A program made the position numbers and the translations under genes. This document shows positions 35,226 to 43,343 of a DNA stretch of 64,000 nt, piece by piece. Position 1 is the first letter of the stretch. Each line of letters starts with the position of its first letter. The notes under the pieces were generated by a model, which saw nothing but the letters and a program-made list of their open reading frames with translations, did not search any database and had not been told where the DNA came from. The stretch spans positions 62,001 through 126,000 of the forward strand of contig JAFUEP010000001.1 of the NCBI GenBank assembly GCA_017470345.1, read 5' to 3'. Source of the stretch: Prevotella sp. GTDB taxonomy: Bacteria > Bacteroidota > Bacteroidia > Bacteroidales > Bacteroidaceae.

Positions 35226-36038
35226 ATGGCAAAGAAGAAGATATTGTTCATCAATCAGGAAATAGCTCCGTACGTCCCCGACAGCCCACTCGCCGTCATG
35301 GGGCGTGAGTTGCCTCGCGTCATTCAGGACCGTAACCATGAGATACGGACGTTCATGCCCAAGTGGGGCACGATCAACGAGCGTCGCGGACAGTTGCATG
35401 AGGTCATCCGCCTGTCGGGCATGAACCTCATCATCAACGACACTGACCACCCGCTGATCATCAAAGTGGCCAGCATCCAGTCCACACGCGTGCAGGTCTA
35501 CTTCATCGACAACGACGACTACTTCTCTAAACGGCAGACAACCACCGACGAGAACGGCGAACTGTATCCTGACAACGGCGAGCGAGCCATCTTCTTTGCC
35601 CGGGGCGTGCTTGAGACGGTGAAGAAGCTGCGCTGGGTGCCCGACATCATCCACTGTCAGGGATGGATGAGCGCCGTCGTGCCCCTCTACGTGAAGACAG
35701 CCTACCACGACGAGCCCTCGTTTGCCAACACGAAGGTCGTCACGTCGCTCTTCACCAAGAGCCTCAAGAAGGACCTTGGCGAGAACTTCAAGAGATGCCT
35801 CGAATTCCGCGATGCCAAGGCAGAGCTGCTGGCAGGCTACAACGAGACCTTCGACTTCGAGGAGCTGGGCAAGCTGGCCATCGACTACAGCGACGGCATC
35901 GTCGTGGCCGCAAAAGAGGCCAACAAGAAGCTCATCAAGTACAGCAAGGAGAAGGGTCTGCCGCTGCTTGACTATCAAGAGGACTTCGGCGACGCCTACG
36001 AAGCCTTCTATGACCAGATCTATCCTGACGAAGAATAA
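35226..36038 (+). CDS. Stand-alone glycogen/starch synthase-type (GT5) N-terminal domain protein
   Basis: 270 residues resembling only the N-terminal half of glycogen synthase: KILFINQEIAPYVPDSPLAV at the N-terminus, then the segment PDIIHCQGWMSAVVPLYVKT. The C-terminal GT-B Rossmann domain with the nucleotide-sugar site is absent, and the next gene begins only 20 bases later with no trace of it. The usual N-terminal substrate motif KTGGLADV is changed to SPLAVMGRE. Catalysis alone is therefore unlikely. I recall a similar truncated protein beside panC and a DUF4270 gene in other Bacteroidetes, which would suggest a conserved, unassigned role. Confidence 0.75.
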   Translation: MAKKKILFINQEIAPYVPDSPLAVMGRELPRVIQDRNHEIRTFMPKWGTINERRGQLHEVIRLSGMNLIINDTDHPLIIKVASIQSTRVQVYFIDNDDYFSKRQTTTDENGELYPDNGERAIFFARGVLETVKKLRWVPDIIHCQGWMSAVVPLYVKTAYHDEPSFANTKVVTSLFTKSLKKDLGENFKRCLEFRDAKAELLAGYNETFDFEELGKLAIDYSDGIVVAAKEANKKLIKYSKEKGLPLLDYQEDFGDAYEAFYDQIYPDEE

Positions 36039-36058
36039 CAACTATCAGATCATCGGAA

Positions 36059-37516
36059 ATGAACAAACTGAAATATATGGCTGGGGCCGCACTGACGGCA
36101 ATGGCCATTTTTGCATGCGACAACGAGTCGCTCAACATCGGCAACACACTGACTGACGACAGCGACCAGCTGGCCCTCTCGTCTGACAACTTCGACGTCG
36201 CCACGCGAACCATCTTGGCCGACTCAGTGCTGGCCCTCTCGACCAATTGCTACTTCGGACGGGTAAAGGACCCTGAAACAGGGGCCGACGTCACCAGCGA
36301 GTTCACCACACAGTTCCACCTGCTCGACAACGTCTACATCTCGCCAGAGCAGAAGATTGTCGGACGCTACGACGGACGCGCCGCAGCCGACTCCTGCGAC
36401 ATCGTCATCTACCTGTCGTCGCCCTTCATGTCAAACGACAGCCTGCAGGCCATGAAGATGCGCGTCAACGAGCTGTCGCAACCCATGGAGGAAGGACAGC
36501 GATACTACTCCAACCTAGACCCGCGGCAGAACGGCATGCTGCGCACTGACGGACTACGCCAGAGCAAGGTGTTCTCCTACAAGAACCTGCTCGACAGCGA
36601 CAGCCAGCGCGCCGCATCAACCTATATCAACAACATACGCATCACGCTCAACAAGCCCTATACGGCCAAGGACGGCACCGTATATAATAACTACGGCACC
36701 TACCTGATGCGCAACTACTACGACCATCGCGACTTCTTCCGCAGCTCCTATGCCTTCATCCACAACCTCTGCCCAGGCTTCTTCTTCGAGATCACTGACG
36801 GATTCGGATTCCATGCCAAGGTGAGCGACATCGGCCTGCGCGTGTATTATCGCATAGAGACAGACACGGCTGTCGTCAACGCCCAGCTGACACTGGCCGG
36901 TACTAAAGAGGTGCTGCAGACTACGCACATCAGCAACGACCAGACAGCCATCCAGGCGATGGCAGCTGAGACAGAATACACCTATCTGAAGACACCCGCA
37001 GGTCTCTTCACCGAAGTGACCATCCCCGTCGACAAGGTGAAGAACAGCGCTCATGCCAACGACTCGCTCGTCGGAGCCAAGCTGACCCTGCAGCGCATCA
37101 ACAACGAGTCGTCCGACAACCGGCTGCTCGGCACCCCCTCTACCCTACTGCTCGTACAGAAGGACAGCCTCTATAGCTTCTTCGAGAACGGCAGGGTGCC
37201 AAACAACAAGACATCGTTCTATACGACGCTGACATCGAGTATGAACTACTACGCCTTCCCCAACATCTCCAACCTCGTCACCCAGCTTTGGGAGATAAAG
37301 CAGGCAGGACTGCAGGAAGATGCCGACTGGGTGAGCCATCATCCTGATTGGAACAAGATGGTGCTGGTGCCCATCACCTATACGACGAGCACCACCAGCT
37401 CGAGCATCACCAACGTGCAGCACGACATGTCGCTCAACAGCGTGCGCCTGGTCGGCGGGCCGAACAATGCGAACGAGCCCGTCCGTCTGAGCGTCGTCTA
37501 CGCAAGGTTCAAATAA
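36059..37516 (+). CDS. DUF4270-domain lipoprotein
   Basis: 485 residues with a lipoprotein signal (lipobox FAC, Cys20). The body is beta-rich with DUF4270 features: SLNIGNTLTDDSDQLALSSD after the Cys, YFGRVKDPETGADVTSEFTT, then LRVYYRIET and LLVQKDSLYSFFENG. Probably surface- or periplasm-anchored. It follows the GT5-like gene by 20 bases. No enzymatic motif was seen and the role is unknown. Confidence 0.82.
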   Translation: MNKLKYMAGAALTAMAIFACDNESLNIGNTLTDDSDQLALSSDNFDVATRTILADSVLALSTNCYFGRVKDPETGADVTSEFTTQFHLLDNVYISPEQKIVGRYDGRAAADSCDIVIYLSSPFMSNDSLQAMKMRVNELSQPMEEGQRYYSNLDPRQNGMLRTDGLRQSKVFSYKNLLDSDSQRAASTYINNIRITLNKPYTAKDGTVYNNYGTYLMRNYYDHRDFFRSSYAFIHNLCPGFFFEITDGFGFHAKVSDIGLRVYYRIETDTAVVNAQLTLAGTKEVLQTTHISNDQTAIQAMAAETEYTYLKTPAGLFTEVTIPVDKVKNSAHANDSLVGAKLTLQRINNESSDNRLLGTPSTLLLVQKDSLYSFFENGRVPNNKTSFYTTLTSSMNYYAFPNISNLVTQLWEIKQAGLQEDADWVSHHPDWNKMVLVPITYTTSTTSSSITNVQHDMSLNSVRLVGGPNNANEPVRLSVVYARFK

Positions 37517-37542
37517 ACCGTAAAAAAAGTCTGTGCAGAACC

Positions 37543-37671
37543 ATGGCTGACGGATACCTCGAATCACATCAGCGGGACTATGAAGCCCGCAAGGAGGCTT
37601 ACCTCCGCAAGAAACGCCATCTCCCGCCGCAAGGCCGGCGTCTCGAACGACCAGAAGACGAAGCCCTTTGA
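37543..37671 (+). CDS. Small conserved basic protein, 42 residues
   Basis: Begins MADGYLESHQRDYEARKEAY and is rich in Lys, Arg and Glu, with a tail RPEDEAL. The pattern (YLE, then YE.RK, then KK.H) resembles a family of tiny Bacteroidetes proteins that I recall being annotated in several ways. It lies 26 bases downstream of the DUF4270 gene and ends 22 bases before the terminator at 37694, so it is the last cistron. Coding status is likely but not proven. Confidence 0.6.
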   Translation: MADGYLESHQRDYEARKEAYLRKKRHLPPQGRRLERPEDEAL

Positions 37672-37693
37672 GGCTCAACGCACATCAACATAA

Positions 37694-37730
37694 AAAGACC
37701 ACGGCTGTTCATCTGATAGCCGTGGTCTTT
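37694..37730. terminator. Bidirectional terminator
   Basis: Perfect 13-bp stem AAAGACCACGGCT/AGCCGTGGTCTTT with an 11-base loop, between the small protein gene and xylA. Confidence 0.9.
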
Positions 37731-37753
37731 GTTTTCAGTTCCTGAAATAGCCT

Positions 37754-39073
37754 TTACTTGGCATAGAGGGCGACGATGGTCTCGTACTTCTCCTGCTTGC
37801 CGCTGGTCTGACGGGGCTCGCCAACCTTCTTGCCATACTCGTAGACCTGCTCGAGCGTGAGCTTGCCGTCCTCGAAGTCCTTGCCCAGTCCGCCATCGAA
37901 CGAGGCATAGCGCTCTTTCTTCATCTTGGGCAGCTCGCTCTCCTCAAGGATGGCTGCAGCATTCATCAGGGCACGTGCCATAGCATCCATACCGCTGATG
38001 TGAGCAATGAAGAGATCCTCCAGATCAGTCGAGTTGCGACGGATCTTGGCGTCGAAGTTGGTGCCGCCGTCCTTGAAGCCTCCATTACGGATGATTTCCA
38101 TCATGGCCTGCGTCAGCTCGTAGTTGTCAATGGGGAACTGGTCAGTGTCCCATCCGTTTTGGGCGTCGCCACGATTGGCATCGATGGAGCCCAGCATGCC
38201 GGCATCGACAGCGCAGGCCAGCTCGTGCTCGAAGGTGTGGCCGGCCAGTGTGGCGTGGTTCACCTCGATGTTCACCTTGAAGTCCTTGTCCAGTCCGTGG
38301 GCACGAAGGAATCCGATGACGGTCTCCGTGTCGACATCATACTGATGCTTGGAGGGCTCCATGGGCTTCGGCTCGATGAGGAATGTGCCCTTGAAGCCCT
38401 TCGAACGGGCATAGTCGCGAGCCATGCCGAGCATCGTGGCCATGTGCTCCTTCTCGCGCTTCTGATCCGTGTTGAGCAGGCTCATATAGCCCTCGCGGCC
38501 GCCCCAGAAGACGTAGTTGGTGCCGCCCAGCTTGATGGTTGCGTCGATGGCGTTCTTAATCTGGACGATGGCACGTGCGACGACGTCGAAGTCGGGATTC
38601 GTCGATGCGCCGTTGGCATAGCGCTTGTGACCAAAGACATTAGCCGTGCCCCAAAGCAGCTTGATGTTGGGGAACTGCTGCATCTTCAGGAGAGCATAGT
38701 CCGTGATCTCCTTCATGCGACGCTCATATTCCTCAACGGTGTCACCCTCCTCAACGAGGTCAACATCATGGAAGCAGAAGTACTCAATGCCCAGATTGTC
38801 CATGATCTCGAAGCCGGCGTCCATCTTGTCCTTAGCACGCTGCACGGGGTCTGCTGCCTTGTCCCACTCATACGAACGGGTCTGGCCTCCGAACTGGTCG
38901 GCGCTGGCACCACCCAGTGTGTGCCACCAGGCCATGGCGAACTTCAGCCAATCCTTCATCTTCTTGCCCATCACGACGCGCTCAGGCTCGTAGTAGTGGA
39001 AAGCCATCACGTTCTTGCTCTCTGTTCCCTCGAAGGGAATCTTGCCAGTAAAGGCGAAATACTCTTTTGCCAT
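37754..39073 (-). CDS. xylA: Xylose isomerase
   Basis: Converts D-xylose to D-xylulose. 439 residues, class II length. Active-site motifs: FCFHDVDLVEEGDT (H102, D105), LIEPKPMEPSKHQYD for metal site 1, VNHATLAGHTFEHE, and DANRGDAQNGWDTDQFP for metal site 2. Forms an operon with xylB, which starts the unit; the gap is 18 bases. Supports growth on xylan-derived sugars, consistent with the CE7 esterase at 20.9 kb. Confidence 0.97.
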   Translation of the reverse strand: MAKEYFAFTGKIPFEGTESKNVMAFHYYEPERVVMGKKMKDWLKFAMAWWHTLGGASADQFGGQTRSYEWDKAADPVQRAKDKMDAGFEIMDNLGIEYFCFHDVDLVEEGDTVEEYERRMKEITDYALLKMQQFPNIKLLWGTANVFGHKRYANGASTNPDFDVVARAIVQIKNAIDATIKLGGTNYVFWGGREGYMSLLNTDQKREKEHMATMLGMARDYARSKGFKGTFLIEPKPMEPSKHQYDVDTETVIGFLRAHGLDKDFKVNIEVNHATLAGHTFEHELACAVDAGMLGSIDANRGDAQNGWDTDQFPIDNYELTQAMMEIIRNGGFKDGGTNFDAKIRRNSTDLEDLFIAHISGMDAMARALMNAAAILEESELPKMKKERYASFDGGLGKDFEDGKLTLEQVYEYGKKVGEPRQTSGKQEKYETIVALYAK

Positions 39074-39091
39074 TTTGTTAGTGTTTAGTTG

Positions 39092-40585
39092 TTATGAAAT
39101 AGTTGAAGATAATTGTTCTTTCCATGCGGCATAAGCAGCCAGATAGTCGGCACGATGATGCTCGTCAGGCTCGATGACCTGCAGCTTCTCCAGTGTGGCA
39201 AAGGCCTCGTTGTTGTCCTTATAGATGCCTGCACCAATGCCGGCGCCCTTGGCTGCGCCCACGCTGCCGTCCGTGTCGTAGAGCTCGATGGTGGCTCCGC
39301 TGACTCCGGCCAGCGTGTCGCGGAACAATGGTGAGAGGAACATGTTGGCTCGTCCTGCATGAATCATGCGGATGTCCATGCCCATCTGCTGCATGACCTC
39401 CATGCCATAGCAGAACGAGAAGACGATGCCTTCCTGGGCTGCACGCACGAGGTGGGCCTGAGAGTGCTTGTTGAAGTTGAGTCCATGGATGGAGCAGCCC
39501 ACCTCGCGGTTCTCAAGTACACGTTCAGCGCCATTGCCGAAGGGTATGATGCAGACGCCGTCGCTTCCGATGGGCACTTGGGCGGCCAGATCGTTCATCT
39601 CGGCATAACCTATTGCCGGGGTGATGTTGCGATGGGTCCAGGCATTGAGAATACCAGTGCCGTTAATGCAGAGGAGCACCCCTAAACGGGTCTGGGCTAC
39701 TGAATGATTGACATGTGCGAAGGTGTTGACACGTGATTTAGGATCATAATTTACGTCGCCCAGCACGCCATAGACAACACCGCTCGTACCGGCCGTGGCT
39801 GCTATTTCCCCAGGATTGAGGACATTGAGCGACAGGGCATTGTTCGGCTGGTCGCCACCACGATAGGTAATGGGGGTGCCGGCCTTTAGTCCGAGTTCCT
39901 TGGCGGCAGCTTCAGAAAGGACGCACTGATCGCCAAACGTCGGAACGATGTCGGCAATGAGCGATTCCGGTATGCCATAGTAATTGAGGAGGAACTGAGC
40001 CACGCGGTTCTCTTTGAAGTCCCAGAACATGCCTTCCGACAGTCCGCTGACGGTCGTGTTGACCGTGCCGGAGAGGCGCATGGCCAGATAGTCGCCAGGA
40101 AGCATCACCTTGCTGATTTTTGCAAAGACGTCCGGCTCATTCTCCTTCACCCATGCCAGCTTGGCTGCGGTGAAGTTGCCCGGCGAGTTGAGCAGATGTG
40201 AAAGACACTTGTCGCTGCCTAAATCGCGGAAAGCACGCTCGCCATAAGGCACAGCACGCGAGTCGCACCAAATGATAGAGGGACGCAGCACCTTCTGGTC
40301 CTTGTCGATACAGACCAAGCCATGCATCTGATAGGAGATGCCGATGGCTGCGATGTCGTCAGCCTTAGCACCGGTCGACGCCATAATCTTGGCCAGCGAC
40401 AACTTGGCATACTGCCACCAGGAGTCAGGGTCCTGCTCGGCCCACCCCGCCTTGACGGCCATGATGGGGGCCTCCTTCTCAGGGAAGAAAGCCGAAGCCT
40501 CACACTTGCCGCTGTCGGCATTGACCAGCGACGCCTTAACTGACGAACTGCCTACGTCGAATCCAAGTAAGTATCTTGTTGCCAT
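39092..40585 (-). CDS. xylB: Xylulokinase
   Basis: Phosphorylates D-xylulose to feed the pentose phosphate pathway. 497 residues of the FGGY family: N-terminal phosphate loop LLGFDVGSSSVKASL, the substrate segment SYQMHGLVCID, and in the C-terminal domain AATAGTSGVVYG. First gene of the xylBA unit. An imperfect inverted repeat overlaps its start codon (40585-40632). No xylose transporter or regulator gene is adjacent. Confidence 0.95.
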   Translation of the reverse strand: MATRYLLGFDVGSSSVKASLVNADSGKCEASAFFPEKEAPIMAVKAGWAEQDPDSWWQYAKLSLAKIMASTGAKADDIAAIGISYQMHGLVCIDKDQKVLRPSIIWCDSRAVPYGERAFRDLGSDKCLSHLLNSPGNFTAAKLAWVKENEPDVFAKISKVMLPGDYLAMRLSGTVNTTVSGLSEGMFWDFKENRVAQFLLNYYGIPESLIADIVPTFGDQCVLSEAAAKELGLKAGTPITYRGGDQPNNALSLNVLNPGEIAATAGTSGVVYGVLGDVNYDPKSRVNTFAHVNHSVAQTRLGVLLCINGTGILNAWTHRNITPAIGYAEMNDLAAQVPIGSDGVCIIPFGNGAERVLENREVGCSIHGLNFNKHSQAHLVRAAQEGIVFSFCYGMEVMQQMGMDIRMIHAGRANMFLSPLFRDTLAGVSGATIELYDTDGSVGAAKGAGIGAGIYKDNNEAFATLEKLQVIEPDEHHRADYLAAYAAWKEQLSSTIS

Positions 40586-40632
40586 AATCGTTATATATAA
40601 TAAGGTTCTTGTTATTTATATATACGATTATA
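40585..40632. promoter_or_regulatory. Imperfect 20-bp dyad at the xylB start
   Basis: ATAATCGT (40585-40592) and ACGATTAT (40625-40632) are perfect outer arms. The inner AT-rich parts pair with a one-base shift, leaving an 8-base loop. It could be an operator or an AT-rich hairpin in the leader. No TAnnTTTG box was seen beside it. Confidence 0.45.
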
Positions 40633-40657
40633 ACGGATTTTTCCCTGAAATATTTTT

Positions 40658-40999
40658 TCATTCGTCAAACAAATTGAGAGAAAGGTCAACCATCGGGAGT
40701 ACGGGCTGCTCTGGTTCTTGCTCTTCTTCGTCGCGGAAATCCAACATGAGTTGGCGGGCATCGGGCGAATTGCTCGTGTTCAGCCGATAATAGCCGCGCT
40801 TGCCTGTAGCCTCGATGAGGGATTGGGGCGACTTGGAATTACGTAACAGATACTGTTGGACCTGAAGCCGCACCTCCTGCGGATCAAGTGTGCAGAAGAG
40901 CGAAGTGTTCATGTTGTAGATATGCTTCGACAGCACGCCTACACTTATTCCTCGCTCACCGACCTCTGATAGGATCTTTAATATCTGTTGTTCGTACAT
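40658..40999 (-). CDS. Small conserved protein with winged-helix-like N-terminus
   Basis: 113 residues. The N-terminal part (MYEQQILKILSEVGERGISV, then GVLSKHIYNMNTSLF) resembles the HARE-HTH-type winged helix, and continues VRLQVQQYLLRNSKSPQSLI and EATGKRGYYRLN, the wing. The C-terminus is acidic (DEEEQEPEQ). Probably nucleic-acid or protein binding; the target is unknown. It lies between xylB and the next small winged-helix protein, all on the minus strand. Confidence 0.65.
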   Translation of the reverse strand: MYEQQILKILSEVGERGISVGVLSKHIYNMNTSLFCTLDPQEVRLQVQQYLLRNSKSPQSLIEATGKRGYYRLNTSNSPDARQLMLDFRDEEEQEPEQPVLPMVDLSLNLFDE

Positions 41000-41024
41000 T
41001 CTGTGTAATTAGTCATTAAAAAGA

Positions 41025-41057
41025 AAAGGCTGGTAATCAATCTTGTTACCAGCCTTT
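41025..41057. terminator. Terminator after the histone-like winged-helix gene
   Basis: Perfect 12-bp stem AAAGGCTGGTAA/TTACCAGCCTTT, 9-base loop, with A-rich plus-strand sequence upstream that gives a T run on the minus strand. Confidence 0.85.
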
Positions 41058-41085
41058 CCTCTATCGCTTAGTCTGCTTTCTGGTT

Positions 41086-41397
41086 TTATGCAAGCACGAC
41101 CTTCTCGTCGTCCGTGCTAGCCAGCTTGCCCTCCTTAAAGAGCCAGCCAAGACCCAGCAGAGTCTCTTCTTCCGAAATCTTTGCAGCCTTGGCAATCTCC
41201 TTCACATTGAGAGCCTTCTCAGCTGCTGCCAGAGCCTGATAAACATCGCCTGCCTTGAAACCAATGTTCTCAGCATTGATAGCTACTGTGGCCTTTGCAG
41301 CCTTCACGGTTGCGGTCTTCTTGGCCGTTGCTTCCTTCTTTGCTACGGGAGCCTTTGTCTCAGTAGCCTTCTTCGTTGTTGCTTTCTTTTCTGCCAT
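41086..41397 (-). CDS. Winged-helix DUF2582-like protein with Lys/Ala-rich N-terminal tail
   Basis: 103 residues in two parts. Residues 1-40 are a low-complexity tail of Lys, Ala and Thr (MAEKKATTKKATETKAPVAK) resembling histone H1 tails. Residues 41-103 form a compact winged-helix domain of the DUF2582 type (GDVYQALAAAEKALNVKEIA, then LLGLGWLFKEGKLAS). The tail suggests nonspecific DNA binding. Own -7 box at 41449-41456 and terminator at 41025-41057, so it is monocistronic. Confidence 0.82.
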   Translation of the reverse strand: MAEKKATTKKATETKAPVAKKEATAKKTATVKAAKATVAINAENIGFKAGDVYQALAAAEKALNVKEIAKAAKISEEETLLGLGWLFKEGKLASTDDEKVVLA

Positions 41398-41448
41398 AAT
41401 ACTTATAAATTAAAACACATTTTAAAGTGGTCCGTATCAATTCGGCAG

Positions 41449-41456
41449 CAAAAGTA
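41449..41456 (-). promoter_or_regulatory. -7 promoter box of the DUF2582-like gene
   Basis: Reads TACTTTTG on the minus strand, 52 bases upstream of the ATG. Confidence 0.6.
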
Positions 41457-41511
41457 AGGTTTTTTGACGAAATAAGTAACTGATTTCGAGCACTATTTGC
41501 GCAAAACGCAA

Positions 41512-43272
41512 CTATTCTTGACGCAAATCAATCTTCAATTGCAACTCCTCCAGCTGTTTGGGGTCCAGTTCGCCTGGTGCATCGAGCATGACATCGCGTC
41601 CGGAGTTGTTCTTCGGGAAGGCAATGCAGTCGCGGATAGAGTCAAGACCAGCCATGATGCTCACGAAGCGATCGAGACCAAAGGCGAGGCCGGCATGAGG
41701 AGGTGCACCATACTTGAAGGCGTTGATGAGGAATCCGAACTGAGCCATTGCGCGCTCAGGCGTAAAACCGAGAATCTCGAACATTTTCTCCTGCAACTTG
41801 CCGTCGTGGATACGCAGAGAGCCGCCGCCGACCTCAACGCCATTGCACACGAAGTCGTAGGCCACGGCACGCACACGTGCCGGGTCAGTGTCGAGCAAGG
41901 GAATGTCGTCGGGATTGGGCATCGTGAACGGATGGTGCGTAGCCATGAGACGCTGCTCCTCGTCGCTCCACTCGAAGAGGGGGAAGTCGACAATCCAGAG
42001 GCAGACAAACTTGTTCTTATCGCGCAGTCCGAGGCGATCGCCCATCTCAAGGCGCAGGGTGCAGAGCTGCACACGCGTCTTATTGGCATTGTCGCCACTA
42101 AGGATGAGCACCAGGTCGCCGTCTTTTGCGCCCATGGCTTCCTTCAGCTTCTGCCACACCTCAGGCTCATAGAACTTGTCGACAGACGACTTGACGGTGC
42201 CGTCCTCATTGAACTTGACATAGACGAGCCCCTTGGCTCCCACCTGCGGACGCTTCACGAAGTCGGTCAGCTGGTCGAGCTGCTTGCGGGTGTAGTTGGC
42301 ACAGCCGGGCACGCAGATACCGCCGATGTACTCTGCCTCATTGAACACGGGGAATGAGCCAGTACCTTTCAGGACGTCCATCAGCTCGACAAACTCCATG
42401 CCGAAGCGCAGGTCGGGTTTGTCAGAGCCAAAACGACGCATGGCCTCATGCCACGTCATACGCTGCAGCGGCGGCAGCTCCACGCCACGCACCTCCTTGA
42501 ACAGATGGCGGGCAAGTCCCTCGAAGACCTCAAGCACGTCTTCCTGCTCGACAAACGACATCTCGCAGTCAATCTGAGTGAACTCAGGCTGGCGGTCGGC
42601 TCGCAGGTCTTCGTCGCGGAAGCACTTGGCAATCTGGAAGTAGCGGTCGAATCCGCTGACCATCAACAGCTGCTTCAACGTCTGAGGCGACTGAGGCAAA
42701 GCATAGAACTGACCAGGATTCATGCGCGAAGGCACGACAAAGTCGCGTGCTCCCTCAGGTGTGGATCCGATCAGGATTGGCGTCTCAACCTCGATGAAGT
42801 CCTTCGAGTCGAGGAAGTTGCGAATGAGGATGGTCATGCGATGACGAAGCTCCAGATTCTTACGGACACAGGAGCGACGCAGATCCAGATAGCGATACTT
42901 CATGCGGATGTCGTCGCCACCGTCAGTATTGTCCTCAATGGTGAACGGCGGCGTCTGGCTCTCGCTCAGGACGTTGAGCTCCTTAACCAGGATTTCGATG
43001 TCGCCCGTCGGCATCTTGGGATTCTTCGACTCGCGCTCGCTGACCGTGCCAACCACCTGAATGCAATACTCGCGTCCCAGTTTGTTAGCCCGTTCGCAGA
43101 GTTCAGCATCGACAGCCTCATTGAACACCAGCTGCGTCAAACCATAGCGATCGCGCAGGTCTGCAAACGTCATGCCGCCCATCTTACGTGTTCGCTGTAC
43201 CCATCCGGCCAGCTTCACTTCCTGACCGGCATCCGTGAGCCGAAGCTCACCACATGTCTTTGTTCTATACAT
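41512..43272 (-). CDS. aspS: Aspartyl-tRNA synthetase
   Basis: Class IIb synthetase. 586 residues: N-terminal OB-fold anticodon-binding domain ([20 protein letters not shown]), motif 1/2 regions with [28 protein letters not shown], a bacterial insertion (GAD) domain, and motif 3 [10 protein letters not shown]. The length and GAD insertion indicate the bacterial type. Whether it is discriminating cannot be read here. It has its own promoter (43305-43312). Confidence 0.97.
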   Translation of the reverse strand: MYRTKTCGELRLTDAGQEVKLAGWVQRTRKMGGMTFADLRDRYGLTQLVFNEAVDAELCERANKLGREYCIQVVGTVSERESKNPKMPTGDIEILVKELNVLSESQTPPFTIEDNTDGGDDIRMKYRYLDLRRSCVRKNLELRHRMTILIRNFLDSKDFIEVETPILIGSTPEGARDFVVPSRMNPGQFYALPQSPQTLKQLLMVSGFDRYFQIAKCFRDEDLRADRQPEFTQIDCEMSFVEQEDVLEVFEGLARHLFKEVRGVELPPLQRMTWHEAMRRFGSDKPDLRFGMEFVELMDVLKGTGSFPVFNEAEYIGGICVPGCANYTRKQLDQLTDFVKRPQVGAKGLVYVKFNEDGTVKSSVDKFYEPEVWQKLKEAMGAKDGDLVLILSGDNANKTRVQLCTLRLEMGDRLGLRDKNKFVCLWIVDFPLFEWSDEEQRLMATHHPFTMPNPDDIPLLDTDPARVRAVAYDFVCNGVEVGGGSLRIHDGKLQEKMFEILGFTPERAMAQFGFLINAFKYGAPPHAGLAFGLDRFVSIMAGLDSIRDCIAFPKNNSGRDVMLDAPGELDPKQLEELQLKIDLRQE

Positions 43273-43304
43273 TGCGTTATATGATTGTTTTCTTTTTCGG
43301 AGTG

Positions 43305-43312
43305 CAAAAGTA
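43305..43312 (-). promoter_or_regulatory. aspS -7 promoter box
   Basis: Reads TACTTTTG on the minus strand, 33 bases before the aspS ATG. Confidence 0.6.
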
Positions 43313-43343
43313 TATAATTTTGCCGAAACTACAAAATAATCGG

